Assembly: GCF_950295315.1 (NCBI RefSeq)
Contig: NC_080171.1
Location: 34,402,361-34,466,360, forward strand
Origin: Erinaceus europaeus
Lineage: Eukaryota; Chordata; Mammalia; Eulipotyphla; Erinaceidae
DNA: 64,000 nucleotides
Direction of reading: 5' to 3'
The first letter of the stretch is position 1, and each line of letters begins with the position of its first letter. The notes under the pieces were generated by a model that made no database searches, had not been told where the DNA came from, and saw only the letters and a list, made by a program, of their open reading frames with translations. The translations under genes and the position numbers were made by a program. Positions 54,830 to 64,000 of the stretch are shown here, piece after piece.

Positions 54830-55735
54830 ATTTACATTTACTAGTGATTTAATATTGATTTACAAAATTATATATTTATAGGGGTATAATTCTGTACTGT
54901 TCCCACTGCCAGAATTCTGAATACTCAGTCCCTTCATTGTAAGCCACAGCAGTTTTCCTAAGACTGCAAACATGGGCAAACTATCATTTCTACAACTATC
55001 TGTCTCCATTTGTACATAATTTCCCCTGTTTTCTATCAGGTCCAGTCCTCTCTTCCCCTCTAAGAAACTCATGATCCTATTAATATATCCAAATATTCCT
55101 CCCCTTTTCCTCCTCTCTCTGCGGGTCCTGATGAAGCTAGGGTTCGGAGCCCTCTTATCCTCTTCCTCCCAGCACTTCTCTCCCATTGTGTGTATGGATC
55201 AAGTTGTTTTTGGGGTGCAGAAGGTAGGAGTTATGGCTTCTTTAATTGCTTCTCTGTTGGACATGGGCATTGGCAGGTCAATATCCCCAACCTGTTTCTA
55301 TCTTTTCTTTGGTGGGCTAGACCTCTGGAGAGGTGAGGTTCCAGGATATATTGGTGAGGTCTGTCCAGAGAAGTCAGGATGGAATCATGATAGCATCTGC
55401 AACTTGGTGTTTGGATGGTGACAGTACATAAAATGAGACAAAATGGTTAGTGAATAGGAACCAAAAAGTAGGAACAGTACTGGTGACATTAGAGATCTTA
55501 GGGTGGAAGAAAGCTAGAAAGTCCATTTTAGGCATGTTTCTAGGGGTCCACCACTAGGGTAGTTTTTGCTTGAGTTTGATAACTGGAATGAAGTTGGATA
55601 AAACTATTGTCTGAGAAAATGGTGTCAGAGTAGAGAAAAGGGCTAGAAAGTTGGATTAGGGTAGAGAGTAGCTCCCATTCTTGAAAAAATTCTATGGATA
55701 GAATTAACTATTTACCTCCATCCACTCAACACAGG
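54830..55735 (-). mobile_element. Older L1 3' UTR, long copy, antisense
   Basis: ACTAGTGATTTAATATTGAT, TCATTGTAAGCCACAGCAGT, GATGAAGCTAGGGTTCGGAG, TTGGGGTGCAGAAGGTAGGA and GGACATGGGCATTGGCAGGT match the copy at 16965 and extend about 450 bp further. The longest UTR of this family here. Confidence 0.8.
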
Positions 55736-55739
55736 GCCC

Positions 55740-56540
55740 ATATATATATATATTTATATTTAGCACCATTTCTCTATTGAGTTTTTTGTTCAGATGTTAT
55801 GTCTCTTGCTGTGAGTGGCATGTTAAAATATCCTACTATTATTGTGTTTCAGTCAATATCACCCTTAAGTTCAGTAAGTATTTGTTTTATATATTTGAGT
55901 TCACCTGAGTTTGGGATATATATATAGGACTATGTATATATGATTATTATATATGATTATATATTATATATTATGTATAATATATAATCATATATAATAT
56001 AATATTATATGTAATATATATGATATATGATATATATGATTATATCTTTTTGTTGTATCAATCTTTTAATCATTATGTGGTGTCCCTCTATGTCTCAGAT
56101 TACTTTCTTTACCTTAAAGTCTCTTTTATCAGAAAACAGAATAGCTGTCCCTGCCCTTTTTGTGTGAGTTATTAGCTTTCAGTGTCTTGCGCTAGGCTCT
56201 TAAATGTTAAGTTTCCATTTGTCTTTTGTTGGAAGTGTGTTTCCTGAAGACATATAATGGATGAGTCCTGTTCTTTAATCCATTTAGCTACTTTGAATCT
56301 TTTGACAGGTGAATTTAGGCCACTAACATTTAGGGTGATTATTGATATATGTGGTTTACTTATGTCCATTCTGATTTTTGAGTTTGTTTTAAATTGTTGG
56401 CTCTTTGCCCATTTGTTCCTACATGTTCTTTCGTGTGGATGAGTTTTTGTGGTGAATTCCTCACTAATTTTTCTTGCAATTTCTGTAAATCTCTGCTCCC
56501 TGTTTTGTTTTGTTTTGTGGTTACCTCAAGTGTAATATCT
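55740..56540 (-). mobile_element. L1 ORF2 5' part (endonuclease start), antisense
   Basis: On the minus strand 56172-56369 gives ISIITLNVSGLNSPVKRFKV and QDSSIICLQETHFQQ, the start of the L1 apurinic-type endonuclease, with its conserved LNxxGL and Glu (QETH) motifs. The inter-ORF region precedes it. Further 3' (lower coordinates) the frame is decayed and holds the AT palindrome. Confidence 0.85.
55945..55999. repeat. 24-bp perfect AT-rich inverted repeat
   Basis: Arms 55945-55968 and 55976-55999 are exact inverse complements, all A/T but for one G:C pair. The loop is 7 bases (55969-55975). More TATATGATATATGAT repeats follow to about 56050. Confidence 0.9.
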
Positions 56541-56599
56541 AGCACTATGTATCTAGAAGAGACTTTTTAAAGTTGACTTTAATAAACATTTGACAGAGC

Positions 56600-57700
56600 T
56601 GCTTTGTCCTTTAATTCCATCTCCTATTTGCTTTCTTGTTATTTCCTATTTTTATTGTGTTCTTAGTTATAGTCTACTGCTCATCACCTCACTTAGAATG
56701 TGTATTGCTTTGCTTCCTCTTTTCTTGTGGGACTACATTCAGTAATTATTATAAGGTGGGGTGGGTTGTGGCAAATTTCTTTAATTTTTGGATATTTGGG
56801 AAAACCATTATTTCTCCCTCATGTTTGAAGGATAATTTTCCAGGATACAAAATTTGTGGCTGGAATTCTCCTTTAGAACTTTGATTATATTATTCTACTC
56901 TCTCCTTGCCTCTAGGATTTGTGAATAAAAATCTGATGAAAACTTGATAAATCTGCCTTTCTATGTATTTTATTTCCTGTCTCTATTTTCCTTGTCATTG
57001 AGTTTTGATAGTTTTATAATAATACACCTTGGTGTTGGTCATTTGGTATTTACAAATCTGGGAGAATGGTCTGCTTCTTGAATGAACATTTTCTAAGGAT
57101 TGCATGAATGAGGGAAGAACTCAGCTAAAATGGCACTGAAAATGAACTCTGGACTTTTGGCCTTGTTCTCCTGCCCAGATATATCTATCACTGTTATAGT
57201 CAACCTCTATATTCAACCTTTGATGGAGTATGCAATTTCACAGAATCACTTCATTCTTTCTAAACATTTTGTCTCCTACATCTTTAAATTGAAAGAATAA
57301 ACTGTGTCTTCTTGATTGGAATTTTTCTCTTTTGCTTCTGTGAGTCTATTTTATAAGTCTTATCTGAGCTTCAGCTGCACTCAGAGTATCTTTTATTCCC
57401 TAGATACAGTTCTGTTTGAAGTTTTTCTTTCATGCTTCCTCACTGCTTAGTGAATTCTTAGTGATTGAAGTTCTTCTTTCAAGTTTCTTAGTGAACTCTA
57501 TTCTGAGTTCCTCTTTTATGTGTCTGAATCCCATAGTAAAATGCTCTTTCAATTCTTGAGTATGTTTATCCATACTATGCTTAGATTCTTGGAGAATCCT
57601 CATAATGAGGTTTCTGTAGCCTGTCTCTGATAGTCTCTCTATATCTGTAATTACTTGGAGTCCATCTGTTTAATTTATAACTGAGTTGCATACTTAATTG
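56600..57700 (-). mobile_element. Probable L1-derived sequence upstream of ORF2, antisense
   Basis: It continues in the same orientation as the ORF2 start. TTTCCTTGTCATTGAGTTTTG, ACACCTTGGTGTTGGTCATT and TTTCTGTAGCCTGTCTCTGA have the style of old L1 antisense DNA, but I see no clean ORF1 frame. Confidence 0.4.
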
Positions 57701-57997
57701 TTTATTCCCACTTTTCTGTTTATGCATTTATTGTGTTGGTTACTGCTGGCCAGCAGGTGGTGCTATTGTGATCTCTAGGCTTCTCTTGTTTATATGTTTT
57801 GCAGCAGGTGGGGTGTGGGTTGAGTTGGGCTGTTTTATGATTGCAAATGCTCTCTGTTTCTTGTTGTGTCCTTCCCTTAAATTCAGAAGACCAAAAGCCC
57901 CTTGAGTCAATGACTGAGAGATTTTCAGCTCCATTCTCTTTTCTTTTGGCACTGGGAGCTACCGTCACTGTTTGCTGTGCATAAAAGCAAGATAGTG

Positions 57998-58278
57998 GGA
58001 GTCGGGCAGTAGCGCAGTGGGTTAAACGCAGGTGGTACAAAGCACAAGGACTGGCTTAAGGATCCCGGTTGGAGCCCCCGGCTCCCCACCTGCAGGGGAG
58101 TCACTTCACAGGAGGTGAAGCAGGTCTGCAGGTGTCTACCTTTCTCTCCCCCTCTCTGTGTTCTCCTCTCCTCTCTATTTCTCTCTGTCCTATCCAACAA
58201 CGACAACATCAATAATAACTACAGCAATTAAACAACAAGGACAACAAAAGAGAATAAATAAATAAATATTTTTTAAAG
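57998..58278 (+). mobile_element. Full-length hedgehog SINE, sense, B box mutated
   Basis: GGAGTCGGGCAGTAGCGCAG (A box intact). The B box reads GGTTGGAGCCC at about 58068-58078, so its invariant C of TTCGA is G. Core, CT block and tail are intact. Target duplication AAGCAAGATAGTG at 57985-57997 and 58279-58291. Confidence 0.93.
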
Positions 58279-58689
58279 AAGCAAGATAGTGTGGCTCCAT
58301 GGCGTGTGGCCTAGGGTTCTGATTTGACCATGTTGAACTTTCAATCCATGGCCCTTATTGCCCCAACTACACACAAGCACCTGAGTCTGAAGATCTTTCA
58401 GCTATAGATTATGAGTTCTATTTGTGTCTCTTGTTTTATTTTTTGTTGTTCTGGGGGAGAGCCGATCCGATCCCTATTACTCCATGGACATACCTCCCAT
58501 AGTCCCTCCATGTGGATTAATTCCAAGTCAAATGTATTAGTGCTGGTAGTGGGGAGGACATGAGTTCTACATGAGTTCTACAGAAATTCACCAGTGAATA
58601 GACTTTACAAGTAACACCAACAAAAAATTATGTTTTCTTTGTTCATATAACTCAAGATCAGTTTAATACTGCACATGCCCTTAAAAACT

Positions 58690-59650
58690 GCTGTTATGAT
58701 TCCAGGAAATGTCTGAGAGTAACGTCATATATATATACTGAATTAGGGCAAGATTTTGGAGAAAAAAGAAAAAGGGACTCTGATATACTGATGGTTGGAA
58801 TTCAGACTGGTGCAGCCCCTTTGGAAGACTGTATGGAGAGTCCTTAAACAGAAATGGAATTATCTTGTGATGCAGCATTATCACTCTTTAGGAATTATTC
58901 AGAGAAATATATTTTTAGATGCATGCACCTCTATGTTCATAGCAGCATTGTTCATGATAGCCAAAGAGTGGAAGCATCCTAAATTTCCATTAACTTATGA
59001 CTGGCTATAGAAGTTATGAGATGGGAGTCGGGCTGTAGTGCAGCAGGTTAAGCGCAGGTATTGCAAAGCACAAGGACCGGCATAAGGATCCCAGTTCGAA
59101 CCCCGGCTCCCCACCTGCAGGGGAGTCGCTTCACAGGTGGTGAAGCAGGTCTGCAGGTGTCTATCTTTCTCTCCTCCTCTCTGTCTTCCCCTCCTCTCTC
59201 CATTTCTCTCTGTCCTATCCAACAACGACAACAACAATAATAACTACAACAATAAAACAACAAGGGCAACAAAAGGGAATAAATAAAATAAATATTAAAA
59301 AAAGAAGTTATGAGATATATACTCCATGAAATACTATTCTGCATGCAAAAAGATGATATTGTGTCCTTTGGGACAAAATGGATAAAACTGAAGGTGATTA
59401 TGTTTAGCAAAATAAAACATGAAAGACAACTACTGGATGATTTCATTCATGTGGAATCTAGAGAACTGATACATATGAATTTGCAAAAAGAAGAAACAAG
59501 TTGCTCTAAGACTTTGTGAGAACTATGGTGTTTATCATTGGGAGATGGGAGGGTGGGGCCACGGAACTTTGGTGGTAGATGTGGTGTGGAACTATACCCT
59601 GTAATCTTACAATCGTAATCTACTGTTAATCACAAAAATGAGAAAAACAC
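58690..59650 (+). mobile_element. L1 ORF2 C-terminus and 3' end, sense, interrupted by a SINE
   Basis: 58795-59010 reads LVQPLWKTVWRVLKQKWNYL, then MFIAALFMIAKEWKHPKFPL, the conserved ORF2 tail. After the SINE it resumes with TATTGTGTCCTTTGGGACAAAATGG and CATGAAAGACAACTACTGG. The UTR ends near AATCACAAAAATGAGAAAAA. Confidence 0.85.
59023..59302 (+). mobile_element. Young full-length hedgehog SINE inside an L1
   Basis: Perfect 14-bp target duplication AGAAGTTATGAGAT at 59009-59022 and 59303-59316. A box TAGTGCAGCAGG has two CpG-decay changes, B box AGTTCGAACCC intact. About 5% different from the copy at 13846, mostly at CpG sites, and it shares diagnostic bases (GGGCTGTAG, GGCATAAGG), so both are one subfamily. 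Confidence 0.96.
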
Positions 59651-59714
59651 ATCAGTAATTTCTGATACACACTATAAAACTATGATGAAATTGTTCGTGG
59701 TGACTGAAAGTCTT

Positions 59715-59932
59715 TTAAAAATATATTTATTTACTATTGGGTAGAGATAGAGAGATATTGAGAGAGGAGTAAGAAACAGAGAGGGAGAGAGACAAAGACA
59801 CACCTGAAACCCTGATTCAGCACTTGTGAAATTTTTTCCCCCTGCAAATGGAGACCAGGAGCTTCAACCTGGGCCCTTTTCGCCCTGTAATGTGAGTGCT
59901 TAACCAGGTACAACATCACCTAGCCCCTTATA
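59715..59932 (-). mobile_element. Hedgehog SINE, antisense, older
   Basis: ATATTTATTTACTATTGGGTAGAG, CCCTGCAAATGGAGACCAGG, CTTCAACCTGGGCCC and a CTTAACCAGGTACAACATCACCTAGCCCC end. Target duplication ACTG(A/G)AAGTCTT at 59703-59714 and 59933-59944. Confidence 0.85.
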
Positions 59933-59944
59933 ACTGGAAGTCTT

Positions 59945-61134
59945 CTTGAACTCTAGGATGTGGGGCAGAATGTCATGGTGGTCATAATTATTTTGATTAA
60001 ATGGAAAAAATAGACACTGGCCAAGCAGAATGCATGACTGTGCTGCCTTCAGATCCTCTGCAGAATGGGTTAGTTTGAGAAGAAATTTCAGGCAATGGGG
60101 TAGAGGAATCAATCAGGAGTATGGCATACAGAACTGATTGTAGATAGGCTCCCATTTTTCGCTGTTCTTCAGCATTCCCTGGCAAGTTTTCTTTCACCAG
60201 CCATCCATTCAAATGATTATGACCTGCCTCAGCCCTCCCTTGTCAACTAAGCAAGCAACACTGACCACAGAGCCAGGATCATTGCTCACAAGTGAAGAAT
60301 ATGAAATGCAAGTCTGCCTGGAGCCATAGTGTCTAAAGGTGATAGTTAAACCATGCTTGCCTATAAACCTATCCATGTCGGAGGCTCAAAGATTGTTTTT
60401 CTCTAGAGATAAATGTCTTGTAGACACTCATGCTCATCCTGACACTCTCTAAAGAGGCTTTTATAGATGATGTTTTCTCCCTTTCTTTTGTTTGGCTTTT
60501 AGCAGCAGGAAGTCAAGAAAAGGCCCATCTCTGGTTTTGAGGGCCCTGGGGAAGAGTTGCAAAAATAACACCTGCAGGTGTGGAAGGCTGTTCAGTGACC
60601 CCCAGTGTGCAGAAGGTCATGAAGAAATTATGAGATTAGAGGATGGAGAGAGTGACAGCAGCTGCCTTTCAGCAGCTTTCCTCTTTTGCCTTGAGAATAA
60701 TTCAGCTTTAGCAGACTCATTTAGGACCTGAGGAAATAGTACAAGGTGAAGAAAGGATGAGTGAGGTAGGATAGTTGTCCAACTTAGAGTGAGAAAAAAT
60801 ATTTGAACTTGCCTTGGGTTGTTGAAAAGTGGAATGCCTGAGCAAATCAGGTATGGAGAGTAGCAGAACATACTTTTCTACTTTGCATTTTCTTCTTTGA
60901 AGAAAAATAAACAGCCACAGATCTACTCAAACATTGAGAGCATTTTAGACAATTTGCAGAAAGTATTACTAAGACTAGGAAAGCTGGCAAACTAAACCAA
61001 ATATTTCCAAGTATTATACTATGCAGAGAATACAATAAAGAAATCCTTCTTTAAGAAGGATGTAGGAAACTTTCATTTGAACATTTCATTTATACAGCCT
61101 CTTTTAATGTTCTTTCTTTCCTTTTTTTTTGTTG
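59945..61134. other. Unique sequence, no confident gene
   Basis: Holds a 79-codon frame (60492-60731) that follows a pyrimidine tract and AG (60481-60502), so it could mimic a last exon. No domain is recognised and the composition is ordinary. Confidence 0.4.
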
Positions 61135-61139
61135 CAAGG

Positions 61140-61325
61140 TCTTCAGTACTCTGATACCTTTGACTTTTTCAGATAGGAGGAGAGAAACAAAGGTAGACAG
61201 AGGGTGAGAAGAAATGACACTGTAGCACTGAAGCTGCCTTCAGTGCAGTGGAGACCAAACTTGAACCTGGGTTTCTTGAGTGGCAGAACAGTTAACCCTC
61301 TTGGAGGTAAGCTGGCTCCTCTGTT
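61140..61325 (-). mobile_element. SINE, antisense, diverged
   Basis: GATAGGAGGAGAGAAACAAAGG, GACACTGTAGCACTGAAGCTGC and CCAAACTTGAACCTGGGTTTC. Confidence 0.6.
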
Positions 61326-61389
61326 GATTTTCTGCTTTGCTGTCAATGAGAGAGAGAGAGAAAAAAAATCCTTTTACTTATATTTTTCT

Positions 61390-62395
61390 TCTTGACTAAC
61401 TGCCCTATTAGTTTGTTAAAGCTATAATTGTGTTGAATAGTTGAAGCAAAAATAGGAATCCTTGTTTTGTGTCTGATCTTAGAATGCTGTCAGCTTTTCA
61501 CCATTGAGTATAATGTTGGATTTGCCATACATGACCCGTATTATATTATTATATTTCTTTTATATCTGATTTTGGGAGATTATATTATGATTATTGGGTT
61601 TTCAATTACTTTTCTGCATTCATGAGATGATAATATAATATTCTCCCTTTCTATTAATGTAGGGATATTATATCCATGGATCTGAATACTCTTGTATCCC
61701 AGGGAAATCTTACTTGATCATGGTGTATAATCCTTTTAATGTGCCATTGAATTTAGTTTGCTAGTGGATTGATTAGTTATTTTTTAAACATCTACATTCA
61801 TCAGAAATATTGCTTTATAATTTCTGAATTTAGATTCAGAAATGAGAGTATTCATAAAGCGTAGTATTGGAATATTGTCTCTTCAGCTTTTCTTTATTCC
61901 AGAGTTGAAGGATTGGTATTATTTATTTAATGTTTGATAGGTTTATCTGTTCCTTGACTTTTATATTTTTGGGAAGTTTTCAGTTGCTGATTCAATTTTC
62001 TGACTTGCTATTTGACATTTTCAGATTTTTTTTTTTTTATGATATAGGATTCCTAGGTCTTACATTTCTAGGACTTTTTGTTTTCTTCTACTTTGGAATA
62101 ACTATAAATAATGCTGCTATGAATATTTCTAGGAATTTAACCATTGTACTCTATTATGATAGTTTATTTCTGTGGTATCAGTTGAAGTATTTTCACTTTC
62201 ATTTATAATTTTGCCTATTCAAGTTCTTCCTGGTTTTTCTTGGTTAGTCAGTGGTGTATAAATTTTTATTTATCTTTGAAAAGTCTTTTAGTTTTGTTAA
62301 TCTTTTCTACTATTTTTAGTTTATTTGTTTATTTTATTAACATCAGGATTATTTCTGGGGTTTATTGCCTGCACATTGAATCAATGATTCTGGAT
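61390..62395 (-). mobile_element. Old L1 ORF2 (RT region), antisense
   Basis: TCCTTGTTTTGTGTCTGATC, GCTTTTCACCATTGAGTATAATGTTGG and CTTCAGCTTTTCTTTATTCCAGAGTTG follow L1 RT order in reverse. The younger L1 at 62399 abuts or has inserted into its end. Confidence 0.7.
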
Positions 62396-62398
62396 TTC

Positions 62399-64000
62399 CT
62401 TTTTTTTTTTAATTTTTTTATTTTTTATTTTTTTATTTAAGAAAGGATTAACAAAACCATAGGGTAGGAGGGGTACAACTTCACATAATTCCCACCACCC
62501 AATCTCCATATCCCACCCCCTCCCCTGATAGCTTTCCCATTCTCTATCCCTCTGGGAGCATGGACCCAGGGTCATTGTGGGTTGCAGAAGGTAGAAGGTC
62601 TGGCTTCTGTAATTGCTTCCCCGCTGAACATGGGCGTTGACTGGTCGGTCCATACTCCCAGTCTGCCTCTCTTTCCCTAGTAGGGTGGGTCTCTGGGGAA
62701 GCTGAGCTCCAGGACATATTGGTGGGGTCTTCAATCCAGGGAAGTCTGGCCAGCATCCTGATGACACCTGGAACCTGGTGACTGAAAAGAGAGTTAACAT
62801 ACAAAGCCAAACAAATTGTTGAGCAATCATGGACCCAAAGCTTGGAAAAGTGGAGAGGAAGTATTAGGGAGGTACTCACTGCAAACTCTAGTATACTCCT
62901 GCTTTCTTACTTTGGTGCCATATTCCAAACTCAGTCAATTTCTGCTTTGCGTTTCTACTTCTTCTTCCTTATTTTTTTTTTTTTTACATGCATAACATTC
63001 CCCAGATTCCCATTTAACAATACAACCCCCACTATTTCATTCATCATTTTTCATGGACCTGTATTCTCCCCACCCACCCACCCACCCCAGAGTCTTTTAC
63101 TTTGGTGTAATACTCCAATTCCATTTCAGGTTCGACTTGTGTTTTCTTTTCTAATCTTGTTTTTCAACTTCAGCCTGAGAGTGAGATCATCCCGTATTCA
63201 TCCTTCTGTTCCTGACTTATTTCACTCAACATGATTTTTTCAAGGTCCATCCAAGATCGGCTGAAAACGGTGAAGTCACCATTTTTTACAGCTAAGTAGT
63301 ATTCCATTGTGTATATATACCACAACTTGCTCAGCCACTCATCTGTTGTTGGACACCTGGGTTGCTTCCAGGTTTTGGCTATTACAAATTGTGCTGCCAA
63401 GAACATATGTGTACACAGATCTTTTTGGATGGATGTGTTGGGTTCCTTAGGATATATCCCCAGGAGGGGAATTGCAGGGTCATAGGGTAGGTCCATTTCT
63501 AGCCTTCTGAGAGTTCTCCAGACTGTTCTCCACAGAGGTTGGACCAATTGACATTCCCACCAGCAGTGCAGGAGGGTTCCTTTGACCCCACACCCTCTCC
63601 AGCATTTGCTGCTGTTACCTTTTCTGATGTGTGACATTCTCACAGGAGTGAAGTGGTATCTCATTGTTGTCTTGATTTGCATTTCTCTGACAATCAGAGA
63701 CTTGGAGCATTTTTTCATGTGTTTCTCGGCCTTTTGGATCTCTTCTGTGGTGAATATTCTGTCCATGTCCTCCCCCCATTTTTGGATGGGGTTATTTGTT
63801 GTCTTGTTGTTGAGTCTGGCAAGCTCTTTATATATGTTGGTTATTAAACTCTTATCTGATGTATGGCATGTAAAGATCTTCTCCCATTCTGTGAGGGGTC
63901 TCTTGATTTGGGTAGTGGTTTCTTTTGCTGTGAAGAAGCTTTTTAATTTGATGTAGTCCCATAGGTTTATACTTGCCTTAGTCTTCCTTGTAATTGGATT
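62399..64000 (-). mobile_element. Relatively young L1, 3' part, antisense, runs off the window
   Basis: A-tail complement (62399-62441), about 730 bp of 3' UTR, then an open ORF2 C-terminus to the window edge. The UTR's first 490 bp nearly match 16079. After TGCAAACTCTAGTATACTCC it differs. A (CCCA)n stretch at about 63067-63087 is the UTR polypurine tract on the other strand, typical of L1. Confidence 0.93.
63170..64000 (-). CDS. L1 ORF2 protein, C-terminal 276 residues (partial)
   Basis: ORF2p is the endonuclease/reverse transcriptase of LINE-1. This is its tail, open without a stop from the window edge to the TAG/TGA-type stop at 63170. Recognisable order: [16 protein letters not shown], then the Cys/His cluster region [44 protein letters not shown] and [16 protein letters not shown], ending [16 protein letters not shown]. 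The CCHC-like cysteine motif C-x3-C-x7-H-x4-C of L1 is intact. The endonuclease and RT catalytic domains are outside the window. It has not decayed like the other ORF2 pieces here. Confidence 0.9.
   Translation of the reverse strand, partial: NPITRKTKASINLWDYIKLKSFFTAKETTTQIKRPLTEWEKIFTCHTSDKSLITNIYKELARLNNKTTNNPIQKWGEDMDRIFTTEEIQKAEKHMKKCSKSLIVREMQIKTTMRYHFTPVRMSHIRKGNSSKCWRGCGVKGTLLHCWWECQLVQPLWRTVWRTLRRLEMDLPYDPAIPLLGIYPKEPNTSIQKDLCTHMFLAAQFVIAKTWKQPRCPTTDEWLSKLWYIYTMEYYLAVKNGDFTVFSRSWMDLEKIMLSEISQEQKDEYGMISLSG

Overview
This window is mammalian nuclear DNA, almost certainly from a hedgehog (Erinaceidae; Erinaceus is the best guess). The evidence is a SINE whose head reads GGGAGTCGGGCTGTAGCGCA, with tRNA-type A and B boxes, a GCAGGGGAGTCGCTTCACAG core and a CAACAA/AATAAATA tail. 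I recognise it as the hedgehog tRNA-derived SINE. About 35 copies or fragments lie here, with many LINE-1 pieces sharing one 3' UTR family. The DNA is AT-rich and I found no convincing host protein-coding gene, rRNA gene or functional tRNA gene. It looks like an intergenic or large-intron region built mostly from retroelements.

The dominant feature is an endogenous retrovirus at 1972-9437: two 371-bp LTRs, a hexamer target duplication (AATATT) on both sides, a Lys-type primer binding site, a purine tract, and gag-pro-pol order. It is a class II (betaretrovirus/IAP-like) provirus. Stops and frameshifts break gag and pol, but the catalytic residues are mostly still readable: protease DTGA, RT YTDD, RNase H acidic residues and integrase D,D35E. 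A 1.9-kb stretch lies between pol and the purine tract with no recognisable env. Gag is odd: its N-terminus has a membrane-spanning segment followed by a coiled coil. It also carries a 42/45-bp repeat array inside a larger direct duplication, and a 21-bp repeat array between the two zinc knuckles.

By region: 1-1965 is mostly unique sequence with one old SINE and a CA microsatellite. 1972-9437 is the provirus. 9444-22500 holds SINEs, a 5'-inverted L1, a 48-bp-armed foldback and antisense L1 3' UTRs. 23045-24995 has a rare L1 5' end (5' UTR plus ORF1 start). 25050-27280 is unique. 27285-35000 is layered old and young L1 and SINE. 35000-39940 is repeat-poor and the best place to look for conserved noncoding DNA. 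40000-47300 has SINE and L1 pieces plus two candidate solo LTRs, one containing a tRNA-Gly 5'-half-like sequence. 47400-52800 is a dense SINE/L1 mosaic. 52810-54540 is unique. 54545-59945 is L1-rich with two young SINEs and a long AT palindrome. 62399-64000 is the 3' part of a relatively young antisense L1 whose ORF2 is open to the window edge.

The retroelement parts do not form a host pathway. Their interest lies in their architecture and their nesting order. Coordinates of old repeats are approximate because boundaries were judged by eye.
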